From Hyphomicrobiales bacterium (GTDB lineage: Bacteria; Pseudomonadota; Alphaproteobacteria; Rhizobiales; Devosiaceae), in assembly GCA_015490455.1 (NCBI GenBank), contig WFXU01000059.1, positions 1 to 37,715 of the forward strand: 37,715 nucleotides of DNA. The letters are read 5' to 3'. This document shows, piece after piece, positions 26,081-34,674 of the stretch; position 1 is the first letter of the stretch; the number at the start of each line of letters is the position of its first letter. The position numbers and the translations under genes are program-made. The notes beneath the pieces were generated by a model. It made no database searches. It saw only the letters and a program-made list of their open reading frames with translations, and was not told where the DNA came from.

Positions 26081-26200
26081 ACGAAATTGAGAAAATTTAA
26101 CGAAGAGCAAATTATTCGGATATTACACGCGCAAGAAAGCGGCATAACCACAGCTAAAATATGCCGCAAGCATGGTATTGCCATACGAAGCGCGAAATCA
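26081..26200 (+). pseudogene. IS3-family transposase OrfA remnant
   Basis: The frame encodes LRKFNEEQIIRILHAQESG and then KICRKHGIAIRSAKSLL, the helix-turn-helix start of IS3-family (IS407-like) OrfA proteins, which usually read KFTEEQII...CRKHGIS. It stops shortly afterwards; the rest of OrfA and all of OrfB are missing, and the upstream residues are unrelated. It is a decayed insertion sequence, located between the CRISPR array and galE. Confidence 0.7.
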
Positions 26201-26230
26201 CTCCTTTGGGTAGGGCAAATTAGTCCATAG

Positions 26231-26334
26231 CTTTAAGTTCCGGTGCTTGCCCAATCAACCAGACTCATTTATTAGCACCGCGCCTCGTTAGAGAAGACTA
26301 ATTTGACTTCAAAATAGTTCAATCTAATCGGAAA
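26231..26334 (+). repeat. Dispersed repeat family 2, copy 2
   Basis: Direct copy of 2689-2784 with several matching blocks (CTTTAAGTT, GGTGCTTGCCC, AGAGAAGACTAAT, TTCAAAATAGTTCAA). It begins just after the transposase remnant and its right edge runs into the last codons of galE. It may be the preserved end of the decayed insertion element. Confidence 0.5.
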
Positions 26335-27343
26335 TAGTATGCACGCCATTTTTTTCTTTTGCTAATTTATTCTGCAAATATTTTTCCCATTCAAAGGCAG
26401 ATTTGACAATTATTTCAAGGTCATCATATTTAGGTTGCCAGCCCAATAAAGAACGCAATTTTTCTCCATTTGCGATTATTACCGCAGGATCACCAGCCCG
26501 TCTTGCCGCTTCACGCACTGAAAAATCAATATTTGTCACTCTTTTAACCTCATTAATAACTTCGCGCACCGAATAACCAGAGCCATAGCCGCAATTTAAT
26601 ATTGTGCTTTCACCGCCGGCACGCAAATATTGAATTAATAAAGAATGCGCCTCTACCAAATCGCTTACATGAATATAATCGCGCAAGCATGTGCCATCTG
26701 GCGTGTCAAAATCAGTGCCAAAAATCTCAATAAATTTACGTTTTCCTAATGCAGTCTGAGTTGCAACTTTGATTAGATGGGTAGCATTTGGCGTTGATTG
26801 CCCGCTTCTTTTATCTTTGTCCGCTCCGGCCACATTAAAATAGCGTAAAATTCCAAAACTCAAAGGGTGAGCAGCGCTAATATCTTTTAACATTATTTCG
26901 CTCATTAATTTTGAGCGTCCATAAGGAGAAATAGGGTTTAATATTGTCTCTTCATTTACTGGCTCATTCCCCACCATACCATAAACGGCAGCGGTTGAAG
27001 AAAAAATAAAATGTTTAACCTTATTATTAACCGCAGCTTCTAATAGATTTCTGGTAACGCAACTATTATTTTGATAATATTTTAATGGATTTTCAACCGA
27101 TTCCGGCACAATTATGGAGCCGGCAAAATGGATTATTTCCTCAATATCATATTTGTTTATTATTTGGCTGACCAGTTCAATATTGCCTATATCGCCCTTA
27201 ATTAGGGTTGCGCGCTTATCTACCGCCCATTCAAAACCGGTTGAAAGATTGTCAATTACAACAACCTCTTCATTATTATCCACAAGGTTTAATACCATGT
27301 GCGAGCCAATATATCCCGCTCCCCCGCTTACTAAGATTGCCAT
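26324..27343 (-). CDS. galE: UDP-glucose 4-epimerase
   Basis: 339 residues, extended SDR family; interconverts UDP-glucose and UDP-galactose in the cytoplasm. The NAD-binding motif GGAGYIGSH is at 7-15, the substrate serine region FSSTAAVYG at 114-122 and the catalytic pair Y141/K145 in YGRSK. The later LRYFNVAGAD and RDYIHVSDL motifs confirm the family. AGGGG stands upstream of the ATG. It is divergent from galU across about 125 bases, so the two genes for interconnected UDP-sugars may share control. Its 3' end touches a dispersed repeat. Confidence 0.95.
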   Translation of the reverse strand: MAILVSGGAGYIGSHMVLNLVDNNEEVVVIDNLSTGFEWAVDKRATLIKGDIGNIELVSQIINKYDIEEIIHFAGSIIVPESVENPLKYYQNNSCVTRNLLEAAVNNKVKHFIFSSTAAVYGMVGNEPVNEETILNPISPYGRSKLMSEIMLKDISAAHPLSFGILRYFNVAGADKDKRSGQSTPNATHLIKVATQTALGKRKFIEIFGTDFDTPDGTCLRDYIHVSDLVEAHSLLIQYLRAGGESTILNCGYGSGYSVREVINEVKRVTNIDFSVREAARRAGDPAVIIANGEKLRSLLGWQPKYDDLEIIVKSAFEWEKYLQNKLAKEKNGVHTISD

Positions 27344-27469
27344 TTTTTATTTCCCCTAATATATTTATTATTTTGAACTTTATATTAGCCAATATTTTAG
27401 CAATAATTACTAAGTTTAAGATTATAAATTAACAAGCTAAATTTATAATTATTTATTTTGGAGAAAATT

Positions 27470-28351
27470 TTGCGCAAAAAAGTTAGAATAGCCATATTTC
27501 CGGTTGCTGGGCTTGGCACTAGATTCCTGCCGGCAACAAAATCAATGCCAAAAGAAATGTTAACAATTGTTGATAAGCCGCTAATTCAATATGCGGTTGA
27601 TGAGGCGCGGGAAGCGGGAATTGAACATTTTGTCTTTGTAACCGGGCGTAATAAGGGGGTAATTGAAGATCATTTTGATCGACATTTTGAATTGGAAACT
27701 ACTCTTTTAGAGCGCGGCAAGACTAAAGAATTTAAGGAATTACAAAGGGATTTGCCTCAACCCGGTCAGACCAGCTTTACCCGCCAGCAAGAACCTTTAG
27801 GGCTTGGCCATGCTGTTTGGTGCGCACGTGATATTGTTGGCGATGAGCCTTTTGCTTTATTATTGCCCGATATGTTGATTAAGGCTGAACCTGGCGTATT
27901 AAGTCAAATGATGTATGCATATGAAAAAAATGGAGGAAATATAATTGCGGTTGAAGAGGTAGCAAAAGAAAATATTTCTTCTTATGGCGTAGTTGGGCGG
28001 GCAAGCGGAACCGATGAAGCCTTTATAATAAATGAGATGGTTGAAAAACCCGCACCAGAAAAAGCTCCTTCAAATTTAATTATTTCCGGGCGCTATATAT
28101 TACAGCCACATATTTTTGATTTATTATCCAGCCATAAAAGGGGGGCTGGAGGGGAGATTCAAATAACTGATGCTATGCAAAAATTAATGCGTGAGCAGGA
28201 TTTTACTGGCGTTAAATTTAAGGGAAGAACATTTGATTGCGGGACAAAATTAGGCTTTTTAGCCGCCAATATTGCCTATGCGCTTGATAGGGAACAATTG
28301 AGAGAAAAATTGCAAAAAGAAATAGCTAATTTGCTCAATTATCGCTTATAG
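27470..28351 (+). CDS. galU: UTP-glucose-1-phosphate uridylyltransferase
   Basis: About 293 residues; makes UDP-glucose from UTP and glucose-1-phosphate. The nucleotide-binding signature AGLGTRFLPATKSMPKEML is at about 14-32, with PLIQYAVDEA, LGLGHAVWCA and VEKPAPEKAPSNL following; GRYIL and the FDCGTKLGFL end are typical. Start: TTG at 27470 is preferred, as GGAG at 27460-27463 is seven bases upstream; the TTG at 27458 overlaps that site. The end overlaps the convergent beta-barrel gene by 13 bases. Confidence 0.95.
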   Translation: MRKKVRIAIFPVAGLGTRFLPATKSMPKEMLTIVDKPLIQYAVDEAREAGIEHFVFVTGRNKGVIEDHFDRHFELETTLLERGKTKEFKELQRDLPQPGQTSFTRQQEPLGLGHAVWCARDIVGDEPFALLLPDMLIKAEPGVLSQMMYAYEKNGGNIIAVEEVAKENISSYGVVGRASGTDEAFIINEMVEKPAPEKAPSNLIISGRYILQPHIFDLLSSHKRGAGGEIQITDAMQKLMREQDFTGVKFKGRTFDCGTKLGFLAANIAYALDREQLREKLQKEIANLLNYRL

Positions 28352-29787
28352 GTTAGTCCTAACTCAAATTTGTGCCCATCATATTGTGCAGTTGTGCTAT
28401 TATTTGCCAAATTATAGCTATAATCGCCCGATAGGGTGATATTTTTATTTAATTTATAATCAAGCCCCGCTCCAATTTGATAATTTCTTTCAATATCAGC
28501 TATGCCAACATAATTTGCCCAATTTCCGCTGGCGTTGGCTCTTATTTTGAGCCAGTCATTAATCAAATAGGAAGCTGAAGCCTTTAGATTATATGATTTT
28601 TTAAGAGATGCACCGCTTGTTGGATCCGCTGTGCTTATATTGCTGGCAAGGCTTGCGCCAATATTTAGCCCATTATTATTTTCATAAGTTAAATTTGCAG
28701 CAAAAATAAAAGTTGGATTGGCAGTTAAGCTATTATTGTCAAATTGATAAAGCAAATAGCCGGCCGAAATATCGGCTAAAATTAGATTATTCCAATTTCC
28801 ACTAATCCCTGCGCGCGCACTATAAACCCAATTATTTTGACTAACTCTTAGGCCAGTTTGTGAAATATTATCAAATATATTTCTTTGCACTGCAAACTCT
28901 GAATAAGCGCCAAAAATTGGTGTTATTTCTCTTGCTAAGCGTAAATCCGCGCTAAAGCCATTACGGTTTTTAGCGCTATTATCCTGCCATTGATTATTAT
29001 TAAGGCCGGTAAAGGAATAATAATCGCGGCTATATCCCAAACGTAAATTAGTGCTCAATTTACCAAATTTTTTCTCTAAACCTGCATTAAGATTAAATTT
29101 TAATATATGGGGTGGAACCACTATATTATTTGGTGCGCCTAATGAATTTACATCTTCTTGCCTAACGGAAATATTGGAGGCTAAATTAATATTGGTCTGT
29201 TTATTAAGCGCGTAGGAACCGTTAAAATCTGCGCCCAAACCAGCCAGACGATAATCGCCACCAATAGTTTTAACCAGATTAGCATCTAACCCTAAATCAT
29301 ATTGAGATCTTTCATTTTGCTGGGTTAATCTAATATTTGGCTCTAAATTAAGCGTAAAGCCTTCACCATTATAATTTTTCTCATAGGCTCCACGTAAAGA
29401 AAAGCCCCAATCTAGTTCTATATTTGCCGGAGCTACGGGCTCTAGCTGATAAATGGGCATAATATGTTTTTCAGTCACGAAATTTTGCAAATTTTTTGCT
29501 GGCTGAGGGGCTATATTTGGTCTATTGCGCACAATTGGAACATTTATATTAGCCTGACCTGCACTATTATTAGTAGGAGAATTTATATTATTTTGCCCTT
29601 CTACTAATAAACCGCCACAAATTGCCGGATAATAACATCCAGTTTCATAAGAGCCTCGTAATAGATTTGGATTATTAGTTGCTGAGCCATCACCATTATA
29701 TATTATATCAGCGCCAATTACTGGCAGAGGAATAAAAACCACTGCCATTATTAAAAATTGGATAGTTTTTTTAGTAGCCGGCAACAT
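28339..29787 (-). CDS. Outer-membrane beta-barrel protein (BBP2_2-like)
   Basis: 482 residues. An N-terminal signal-like helix (about 8-25, ending near VIGA) is followed by a Pro/Asn-rich linker and, from about residue 125, alternating amphipathic strands with many Asn, Tyr and Gly residues up to a C-terminal aromatic/charged strand (KFELGLTYKR). This is the pattern of the outer-membrane beta-barrel family BBP2_2 (formerly DUF2320). It is likely a pore or an export-related barrel; the neighbouring nucleotide-sugar genes make polysaccharide export conceivable but unproven. No good ribosome binding site precedes the ATG at 29787. Confidence 0.75.
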   Translation of the reverse strand: MLPATKKTIQFLIMAVVFIPLPVIGADIIYNGDGSATNNPNLLRGSYETGCYYPAICGGLLVEGQNNINSPTNNSAGQANINVPIVRNRPNIAPQPAKNLQNFVTEKHIMPIYQLEPVAPANIELDWGFSLRGAYEKNYNGEGFTLNLEPNIRLTQQNERSQYDLGLDANLVKTIGGDYRLAGLGADFNGSYALNKQTNINLASNISVRQEDVNSLGAPNNIVVPPHILKFNLNAGLEKKFGKLSTNLRLGYSRDYYSFTGLNNNQWQDNSAKNRNGFSADLRLAREITPIFGAYSEFAVQRNIFDNISQTGLRVSQNNWVYSARAGISGNWNNLILADISAGYLLYQFDNNSLTANPTFIFAANLTYENNNGLNIGASLASNISTADPTSGASLKKSYNLKASASYLINDWLKIRANASGNWANYVGIADIERNYQIGAGLDYKLNKNITLSGDYSYNLANNSTTAQYDGHKFELGLTYKR

Positions 29788-29980
29788 TCATCAATCTATA
29801 TATTTTCGCAAAGGCCTGAATTCCAGCTTCTATAAAGGATTAACATGTTTAATAATCTCTAAATTTTATATTTATTAACTAAGAATAATCGTAAAAAATT
29901 AACCTTGTCACTTAACAGCACATTATATCAATTTTGCCATTATAGGGCTGATGAAATTTTAAGTTTCAAGGAGCATGGGC

Positions 29981-30751
29981 ATGGATTTAGCTACCATTCT
30001 CGGTATTATTGCTGGCGGAGCATTTATTGCTATTGCTATTTTGATGGGCGGATCTTTTTCGCAATTTATTGATGGTCCCTCAGTTTTAATTGTTTTTGGC
30101 GGCGGGTTGGCAGCGACACTTATTCGTTTTCCACTTTCTGGCGTTTTAAGTGCCTTTAAGATTGGCGGCAAAATAGCCTTTGTCCATAAGAAGGTAGATC
30201 CGCGCGAATTAATTGATAATATTGCCGAAATGAGTGATATTGTTCGTCGCTCTGGCCCATTGGGGCTTGAAACTATTGAACTGGATGAACCAAATCTGAA
30301 GAAGGGCGCGCAATTTATTGCAGATGGTTATGATAGCACCTTTATTCGCGAATCAATGGAATTAGCGCGCGATCAATTTTTAACAAGATTGCAAGAGGGG
30401 CAAAGAGTTTTCAAATCTCTTGGCGATGCAGCCCCTGCCTTTGGCATGATAGGAACATTGGTCGGATTGGTGCAGCTTTTAGCGAATATGGATGATCCGG
30501 GAGCTATTGGTCCGGCTATGGCGGTTGCGCTTTTAACCACACTTTATGGGGCAGTATTGGCAAATTTAGTTTGTCTGCCAATTGCAGATAAGCTGTCGGC
30601 TAAATTAGATGTTGAGGAAATAAATCAGACTTTAATTATTGACGGAATTATGTCGGTTCGTGAAGGAAAAAGCCCTGCTTTAATTCGGGAGATGTTAACG
30701 GCATATTTGCCGGAAAACCAAGCCGATGAAGAATTAGCTGAAGCTGCATAA
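29981..30751 (+). CDS. motA: Stator protein MotA (PomA-like)
   Basis: 256 residues, MotA/TolQ/ExbB family with four membrane helices (about 3-22, 30-48, 150-168 and 182-204). The N terminus MDLATILGIIAGG and the IDGPSVLIVFGGGLAATL segment resemble the Na+-type PomA/MotP branch rather than the longer rhizobial MotA. The GDAAPAFGMIGTLVGLVQLL segment and TLYGAVLANLV are the helix 3 and 4 motifs that surround the ion path. The ATG at 29981 is chosen because AAGGAG lies seven bases upstream; the ATG at 29975 is too close. It is followed by motB after 15 bases. No other flagellar genes are in the window. Confidence 0.88.
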   Translation: MDLATILGIIAGGAFIAIAILMGGSFSQFIDGPSVLIVFGGGLAATLIRFPLSGVLSAFKIGGKIAFVHKKVDPRELIDNIAEMSDIVRRSGPLGLETIELDEPNLKKGAQFIADGYDSTFIRESMELARDQFLTRLQEGQRVFKSLGDAAPAFGMIGTLVGLVQLLANMDDPGAIGPAMAVALLTTLYGAVLANLVCLPIADKLSAKLDVEEINQTLIIDGIMSVREGKSPALIREMLTAYLPENQADEELAEAA

Positions 30752-30766
30752 ATAGGATATTAGAAA

Positions 30767-31618
30767 ATGGCAAGAAAAAAGGCAGAACAACGCGGAGTGC
30801 CGGATTGGCTGGTTACTTTTGCCGACTTAATGTCTATTCTTGTATGCTTTTTTGTGCTGATAATTTCCTTTTCCATTCAGGATCAGGAAAAATTACAAGT
30901 TGTTGCGGGTTCAATAAGGGACGCTTTTGGCATTTTGGCTGTGCAAAGAAAATCCGGCGTAATTGAACGCGATGGCAATCCGGAAAGACAATATTTGCGC
31001 CAAATTTCAAATGAGCCCACCGAAGCAGAAACAGAATTTTCAACCATAGAATATGATCAACTTACAAAACAGGGACCAAGAGCAAATACTTACGAAGTTG
31101 AAAAAAATAATGTAGAAAAGCCTGACCAATTCTCTTTAGCCGCAGAATCTATTAAGCAAGCCTGGCAGGATAATCCTGATATTACCTATATTTCGGATAA
31201 TTTAATTGTTGAGGATACTGAAGAGGGCGTAAATATAATTATTGCCGATCAGCAGGGCAAGGCAATGTTTCCGGAAGGGTCAAAATATCCTTTTGAAAAT
31301 ACGAGAAAAGCCATTGCCGCTATGGCGCCCTTACTTGAAAAAATGCCCAATCAAATTCGTATAACCGGCCATACAGCTGCCGGTATTAAATATACTAATC
31401 CGCGTTATGGAAAATGGGAACTTTCATCTGATAGGGCTAATGCGGTTAGGGCAATTTTAGAAGAATTTGGATTATCTGAAGAAAAAATATATTCCGTTGT
31501 TGGTAGGGGCGATGCCGAACCATTTTTCCCAAATGATCCATATTTAGCAACTAATCAGCGTATTTCTATTTTGCTGGTGAAGGAAAAGCCGCCTGTTCCC
31601 GTTGATCTAAAACCATAA
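30767..31618 (+). CDS. motB: Stator protein MotB
   Basis: 283 residues. A short cytoplasmic N terminus and one membrane helix (about 17-36) with the ion-binding aspartate D20 in TFADLMSILVCFFVL are followed by a periplasmic linker and an OmpA-like peptidoglycan-binding domain (about 150-270; ITGHTAAG, LSSDRANAVRAILEEFGL, GRGDAEPFFPND). Together with MotA it forms the ion-driven stator. An alternative role in a non-flagellar motor cannot be excluded from this context. Confidence 0.88.
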   Translation: MARKKAEQRGVPDWLVTFADLMSILVCFFVLIISFSIQDQEKLQVVAGSIRDAFGILAVQRKSGVIERDGNPERQYLRQISNEPTEAETEFSTIEYDQLTKQGPRANTYEVEKNNVEKPDQFSLAAESIKQAWQDNPDITYISDNLIVEDTEEGVNIIIADQQGKAMFPEGSKYPFENTRKAIAAMAPLLEKMPNQIRITGHTAAGIKYTNPRYGKWELSSDRANAVRAILEEFGLSEEKIYSVVGRGDAEPFFPNDPYLATNQRISILLVKEKPPVPVDLKP

Positions 31619-31695
31619 TAGTTCTTAATAAATAGCTGCTAGCAAATATTGAAAATATTCTCTTTTTCTTTATGCTGACGCAAAGGAGCGAAATT

Positions 31696-32343
31696 GTGCA
31701 AAATATTACGACTATAAAAAATTTATTATCCATAGCGCCAATAATTCCAGTTATTGTTCTTGATGAGGTGGAAAAAGCGCAACCCCTTGCTAAAGCATTA
31801 ATTTCTGGTGGGTTAAGAGTAATTGAAGTCACTCTTAGAACAAAAAATGCCTTAAAAATTATTGAGCAAATGGCAAAAATTGATGGGGCAATAATTGCTT
31901 CTGGAACGGTGCGTAATTTTTCGCAAATGCAAAATTCCTATAATGCGGGCTGTCAATTTATGGTTGCACCGGGAACCACCAAAAAATTATTAAATGAAGC
32001 CGAAAATATTCCAATTCCGCTTTTACCGGGCGTTGCTTCTGTTAGCGAGGCTATGATGGCGGCAGAAAGGGGTTATCAATATCTCAAACTATTTCCAGCC
32101 GAACCTATTGGCGGGGTTAAGCTGTTAAAGAGCCTAATTTCGCCCTTGCCCGAACTTAAATTCTGTCCGACCGGAGGCATAAATAAGGATAATCTTAAAT
32201 CCTATTTTGAATTAGCTAATGTAATATCTGTTGGAGGCTCTTGGATAGCGACAAAGCAATTATTAGAAAATAATAATTTTATGCAAATTGAAAAAAACGC
32301 AAAAAATGCCCTAAATATAATAGGCGCCCTTTCTAAAGACTAA
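31696..32343 (+). CDS. eda: KHG/KDPG aldolase
   Basis: 215 residues; cleaves 2-keto-3-deoxy-6-phosphogluconate to pyruvate and glyceraldehyde-3-phosphate (Entner-Doudoroff pathway). The catalytic Glu is in RVIEVTLRT (about 40-48), the Schiff-base Lys in YLKLFPAE (about 133-140), and CPTGGI and VISVGGSW form the phosphate-binding part. Start: GTG at 31696 with AAAGGAG seven bases upstream is better than the ATG at 31672. Its stop overlaps the convergent MarR-type gene by 11 bases. No edd or zwf gene is nearby. Confidence 0.93.
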   Translation: MQNITTIKNLLSIAPIIPVIVLDEVEKAQPLAKALISGGLRVIEVTLRTKNALKIIEQMAKIDGAIIASGTVRNFSQMQNSYNAGCQFMVAPGTTKKLLNEAENIPIPLLPGVASVSEAMMAAERGYQYLKLFPAEPIGGVKLLKSLISPLPELKFCPTGGINKDNLKSYFELANVISVGGSWIATKQLLENNNFMQIEKNAKNALNIIGALSKD

Positions 32344-32761
32344 GCAATTTGATAAAACGCTTTAGAATTTTTCTTAGTTTTTTACTATCTTTCATATCCA
32401 ATTCGCCAATTAAAGCATCTTCTATCTGTATCCAATATGCGATTAGATATTCAGATATTTCTTTCCCTCTCTTAGTTAAGCTGATATTATCGCTATTATC
32501 TTCTCCCGTTTCAGCGCGTTCAATAACGCCAGCCCCGCTAAGGCGAGCAAGCCTATTATCAAGTGAAACCATGTCAAGCCCGATAAGCTGAGCAAGCTCT
32601 CTCTCACCCTGGCTTCCTTGCTCATAAAGAGCGAAAATTATTGCATCATCTCCCAAAACCAGCCCCTTTATCTGTAAAGGAGTAAGCATGGCTTTACGCG
32701 CGAGATAGCCGGCATTTATCAAATCATAAATTATGGTTTTGGCGATAGAGTATTGTTGCAT
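32333..32761 (-). CDS. MarR-type winged-helix transcriptional regulator
   Basis: 142 residues. The pattern LTPLQIKGLVL, then GERELAQLIGLDMVSLDNRLARLSGAGVIERAET (about 55-87), and ISLTKRGKEI is the winged helix-turn-helix of MarR regulators, with helical ends for dimerisation. Such proteins usually repress adjacent or own genes and respond to small phenolic or metabolic ligands; the ligand is unknown here. The ribosome binding site is weak. It converges with eda, so it is not in an obvious operon. Confidence 0.7.
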   Translation of the reverse strand: MQQYSIAKTIIYDLINAGYLARKAMLTPLQIKGLVLGDDAIIFALYEQGSQGERELAQLIGLDMVSLDNRLARLSGAGVIERAETGEDNSDNISLTKRGKEISEYLIAYWIQIEDALIGELDMKDSKKLRKILKRFIKLLSL

Positions 32762-32828
32762 AAATCTGTTTTAGCCAAAACATATGCTTTGGTCGAGCCA
32801 AGTTCTTAGCTAAAGTTAATTTAGTAAA

Positions 32829-32850
32829 CCCCGAAATAAATATTTCGGGG
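32829..32850 (-). terminator. Hairpin downstream of the 5'-nucleotidase gene
   Basis: CCCCGAAATA and TATTTCGGGG form a perfect 10-bp stem with a 2-base centre just after the nucleotidase stop. The T-rich stretch that follows on the minus strand (GTTTACT) is weak, so it may be a terminator or an mRNA-stabilising hairpin. Confidence 0.55.
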
Positions 32851-32868
32851 TCTATTAGTTTGAAAAAA

Positions 32869-34455
32869 TTATTTTTTAGTGATGCGCCCATCAATATATG
32901 GAGTATAGCCGTTTGATTTAGCTAAATATTCAGCAACAACATCGGCCAAATCCGGACCAAAATCATAGGCATTTTTTGCGTCCTCAAACATTGAGTAACC
33001 ATCTCCCCCAGCGCGAATAAAATTATTGGAAACAACTCCATATTCGGCATCCGGATCAATGGGAACCCATTTACCATCCTGCATCACCTGAACTTCAATA
33101 ATTCTTCCTTCATTTGGTGGAACTGATTGATCCCAAACATATTTAAGACCAGCCACCTGCGGGAAGCGACCCTTTACCTCTTCAACCTGGCTTACACCAT
33201 TTTCAAGCGCTTCAATAACTGTTGCTCCGCTTACAAAGAAGGTAGAAAGAGTATTTTGGAACGGTAGAACAGTTAAAATCTCGCCCATTGTAATGGGGCC
33301 AGCATCTATTGAGGCACGAAGTCCACCAGCATTAGCCAAAGCGATGGTAATGCCTTGATCTTTTACACGATCAAGCATGGCATCGGCGACCAAATTACCC
33401 ATTTGACATTCCTCAACCCGGCAAACTGAACGATCACCCTCAATTGCAGTAACAGCCTGAGCAACTACTTTTTGCCGTATTTCTTCAAGTGGGACAGACA
33501 TTTCGGCAACACGCTCTTTAATGGATGGTTTCTCAACTACTTTCCCATCCATAATAAGTGGCTCACCTACCGCTTCAACAACGACACCATTTTCATCAAA
33601 TGTTACATTTAGTTCGCCTAAAAATTTCCCATAAGCATAGGCTGAAACAATTGCTGTATTGCCGACCATTGTCGGATACGGCCCCTCTGCCCTATCAGAT
33701 GTATTTGAGAGGTAAGTATTTGAGTGGCCGCCAACAATCACATCAACTCCAGTAGTATTTTTGGCAACTTCCAGATCTACATCATAACCGGAGTGAGAAA
33801 CAACAATAATTTTATCCACCCCTTGAGCGCTGATACGGTCAACCTCTCTTTGCACAGCCTCAATTGGGTCAGAAAAACTTATATTTTTTCCCGGACTGGC
33901 TAATTCATCTGTATCTTGCGGCGTCAGACCAATCAGACCAATTTTAGTACCACCGCGCTCAATTATCACCGATTTTTTAATGATGCCATTAAGCTCGGGC
34001 TCATTGGAAATGTCGGCATTTGACATAAGAACCGGAAAATTCACATTCTGCACAAATTCACGCAACACTTTTGGCCCATCGTCAAATTCGTGATTACCAA
34101 CCGTCATTGCGTCATAGCCGAGCCTATTCATCATTTCGGCTGCAAATTTTCCCTTATAATAGGTATAAAATAAAGTGCCCTGAAACTGATCACCACCATC
34201 CAGTAAAATTGAATTTTCAGCCCGCTCGCGCGCTTCCTCAATAGCGCTGGCTAAACGGGCTGAGCCACCAAAACATTTTCCCTCCTGATTATTTTCTTCT
34301 GAACAGGGACCATCATATTTTGAAATTGGCTCAAAACGAGAGTGGAAATCATTTGTATGTAAAATAGTCAGCTTATAATTAGCTAATGCCGGAGCTATGC
34401 CCAGTGCAATAAGGGCAATCGAGCCCAACAAAGTAGATTTTAATAATTTGTTCAT
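32869..34455 (-). CDS. Periplasmic 5'-nucleotidase / metallophosphatase
   Basis: 528 residues from the ATG at 34455. A signal peptide (MNKLLKSTLLGSIALIALG, cleavage after ALA) leads to the periplasm. The metallophosphatase domain shows LHTNDFHSRFEP, GGDQFQGTL, VGNHEFDDG, SNADI, VSHSGYD and VGGHSNTYL, the full set of dinuclear metal ligands. The C-terminal 5'-nucleotidase domain has NAGGLRASIDAG, GEILTVLPFQNTL and AGGDGYSMF. It hydrolyses nucleotides or UDP-sugars for uptake. GGGAG lies seven bases before this ATG; the longer frame to 34518 would add a non-signal extension. It is transcribed away from the SPFH gene across a 220-base divergent region. Confidence 0.93.
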   Translation of the reverse strand: MNKLLKSTLLGSIALIALGIAPALANYKLTILHTNDFHSRFEPISKYDGPCSEENNQEGKCFGGSARLASAIEEARERAENSILLDGGDQFQGTLFYTYYKGKFAAEMMNRLGYDAMTVGNHEFDDGPKVLREFVQNVNFPVLMSNADISNEPELNGIIKKSVIIERGGTKIGLIGLTPQDTDELASPGKNISFSDPIEAVQREVDRISAQGVDKIIVVSHSGYDVDLEVAKNTTGVDVIVGGHSNTYLSNTSDRAEGPYPTMVGNTAIVSAYAYGKFLGELNVTFDENGVVVEAVGEPLIMDGKVVEKPSIKERVAEMSVPLEEIRQKVVAQAVTAIEGDRSVCRVEECQMGNLVADAMLDRVKDQGITIALANAGGLRASIDAGPITMGEILTVLPFQNTLSTFFVSGATVIEALENGVSQVEEVKGRFPQVAGLKYVWDQSVPPNEGRIIEVQVMQDGKWVPIDPDAEYGVVSNNFIRAGGDGYSMFEDAKNAYDFGPDLADVVAEYLAKSNGYTPYIDGRITKK

Positions 34456-34674
34456 TTTCTTCTCCCATCTATGGCTTTTATTAAAGCACTGTCCTACCTT
34501 AGCCAAAAATAAAAACACAATCCAGTGAATTGAGCGACCAATTTTATTTTGTTAATATTGTTAATAGTTGAAAATATCGCCATATTGCTTGCATCTATGG
34601 TTTTTGCTCCCTAGACTGGTCACTAACAGATTTAATAATATTTACAACAGCTGCCACTAATTTGGAGGACGAAA

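Larger units (their letters stand above)
25942..26323. other. Gene-free region with heptamer tract, IS remnant and dispersed repeat
   Basis: The 382 bases between the array and galE contain a TTCTGATT/TTCTGACT-type tract (25961-26016), a truncated transposase frame (26081-26200) and a copy of dispersed repeat family 2 (26231-26334). No intact gene is present. It looks like a landing site for repeated insertions. Confidence 0.6.

Noticed and set aside
29981-31618. Zorya-type defence (ZorA/ZorB) reading of the motA-motB pair
   Set aside because: The MotA-like protein has the normal short length without a long C-terminal tail, and no zorC, zorD or zorE-like gene follows; eda comes next.
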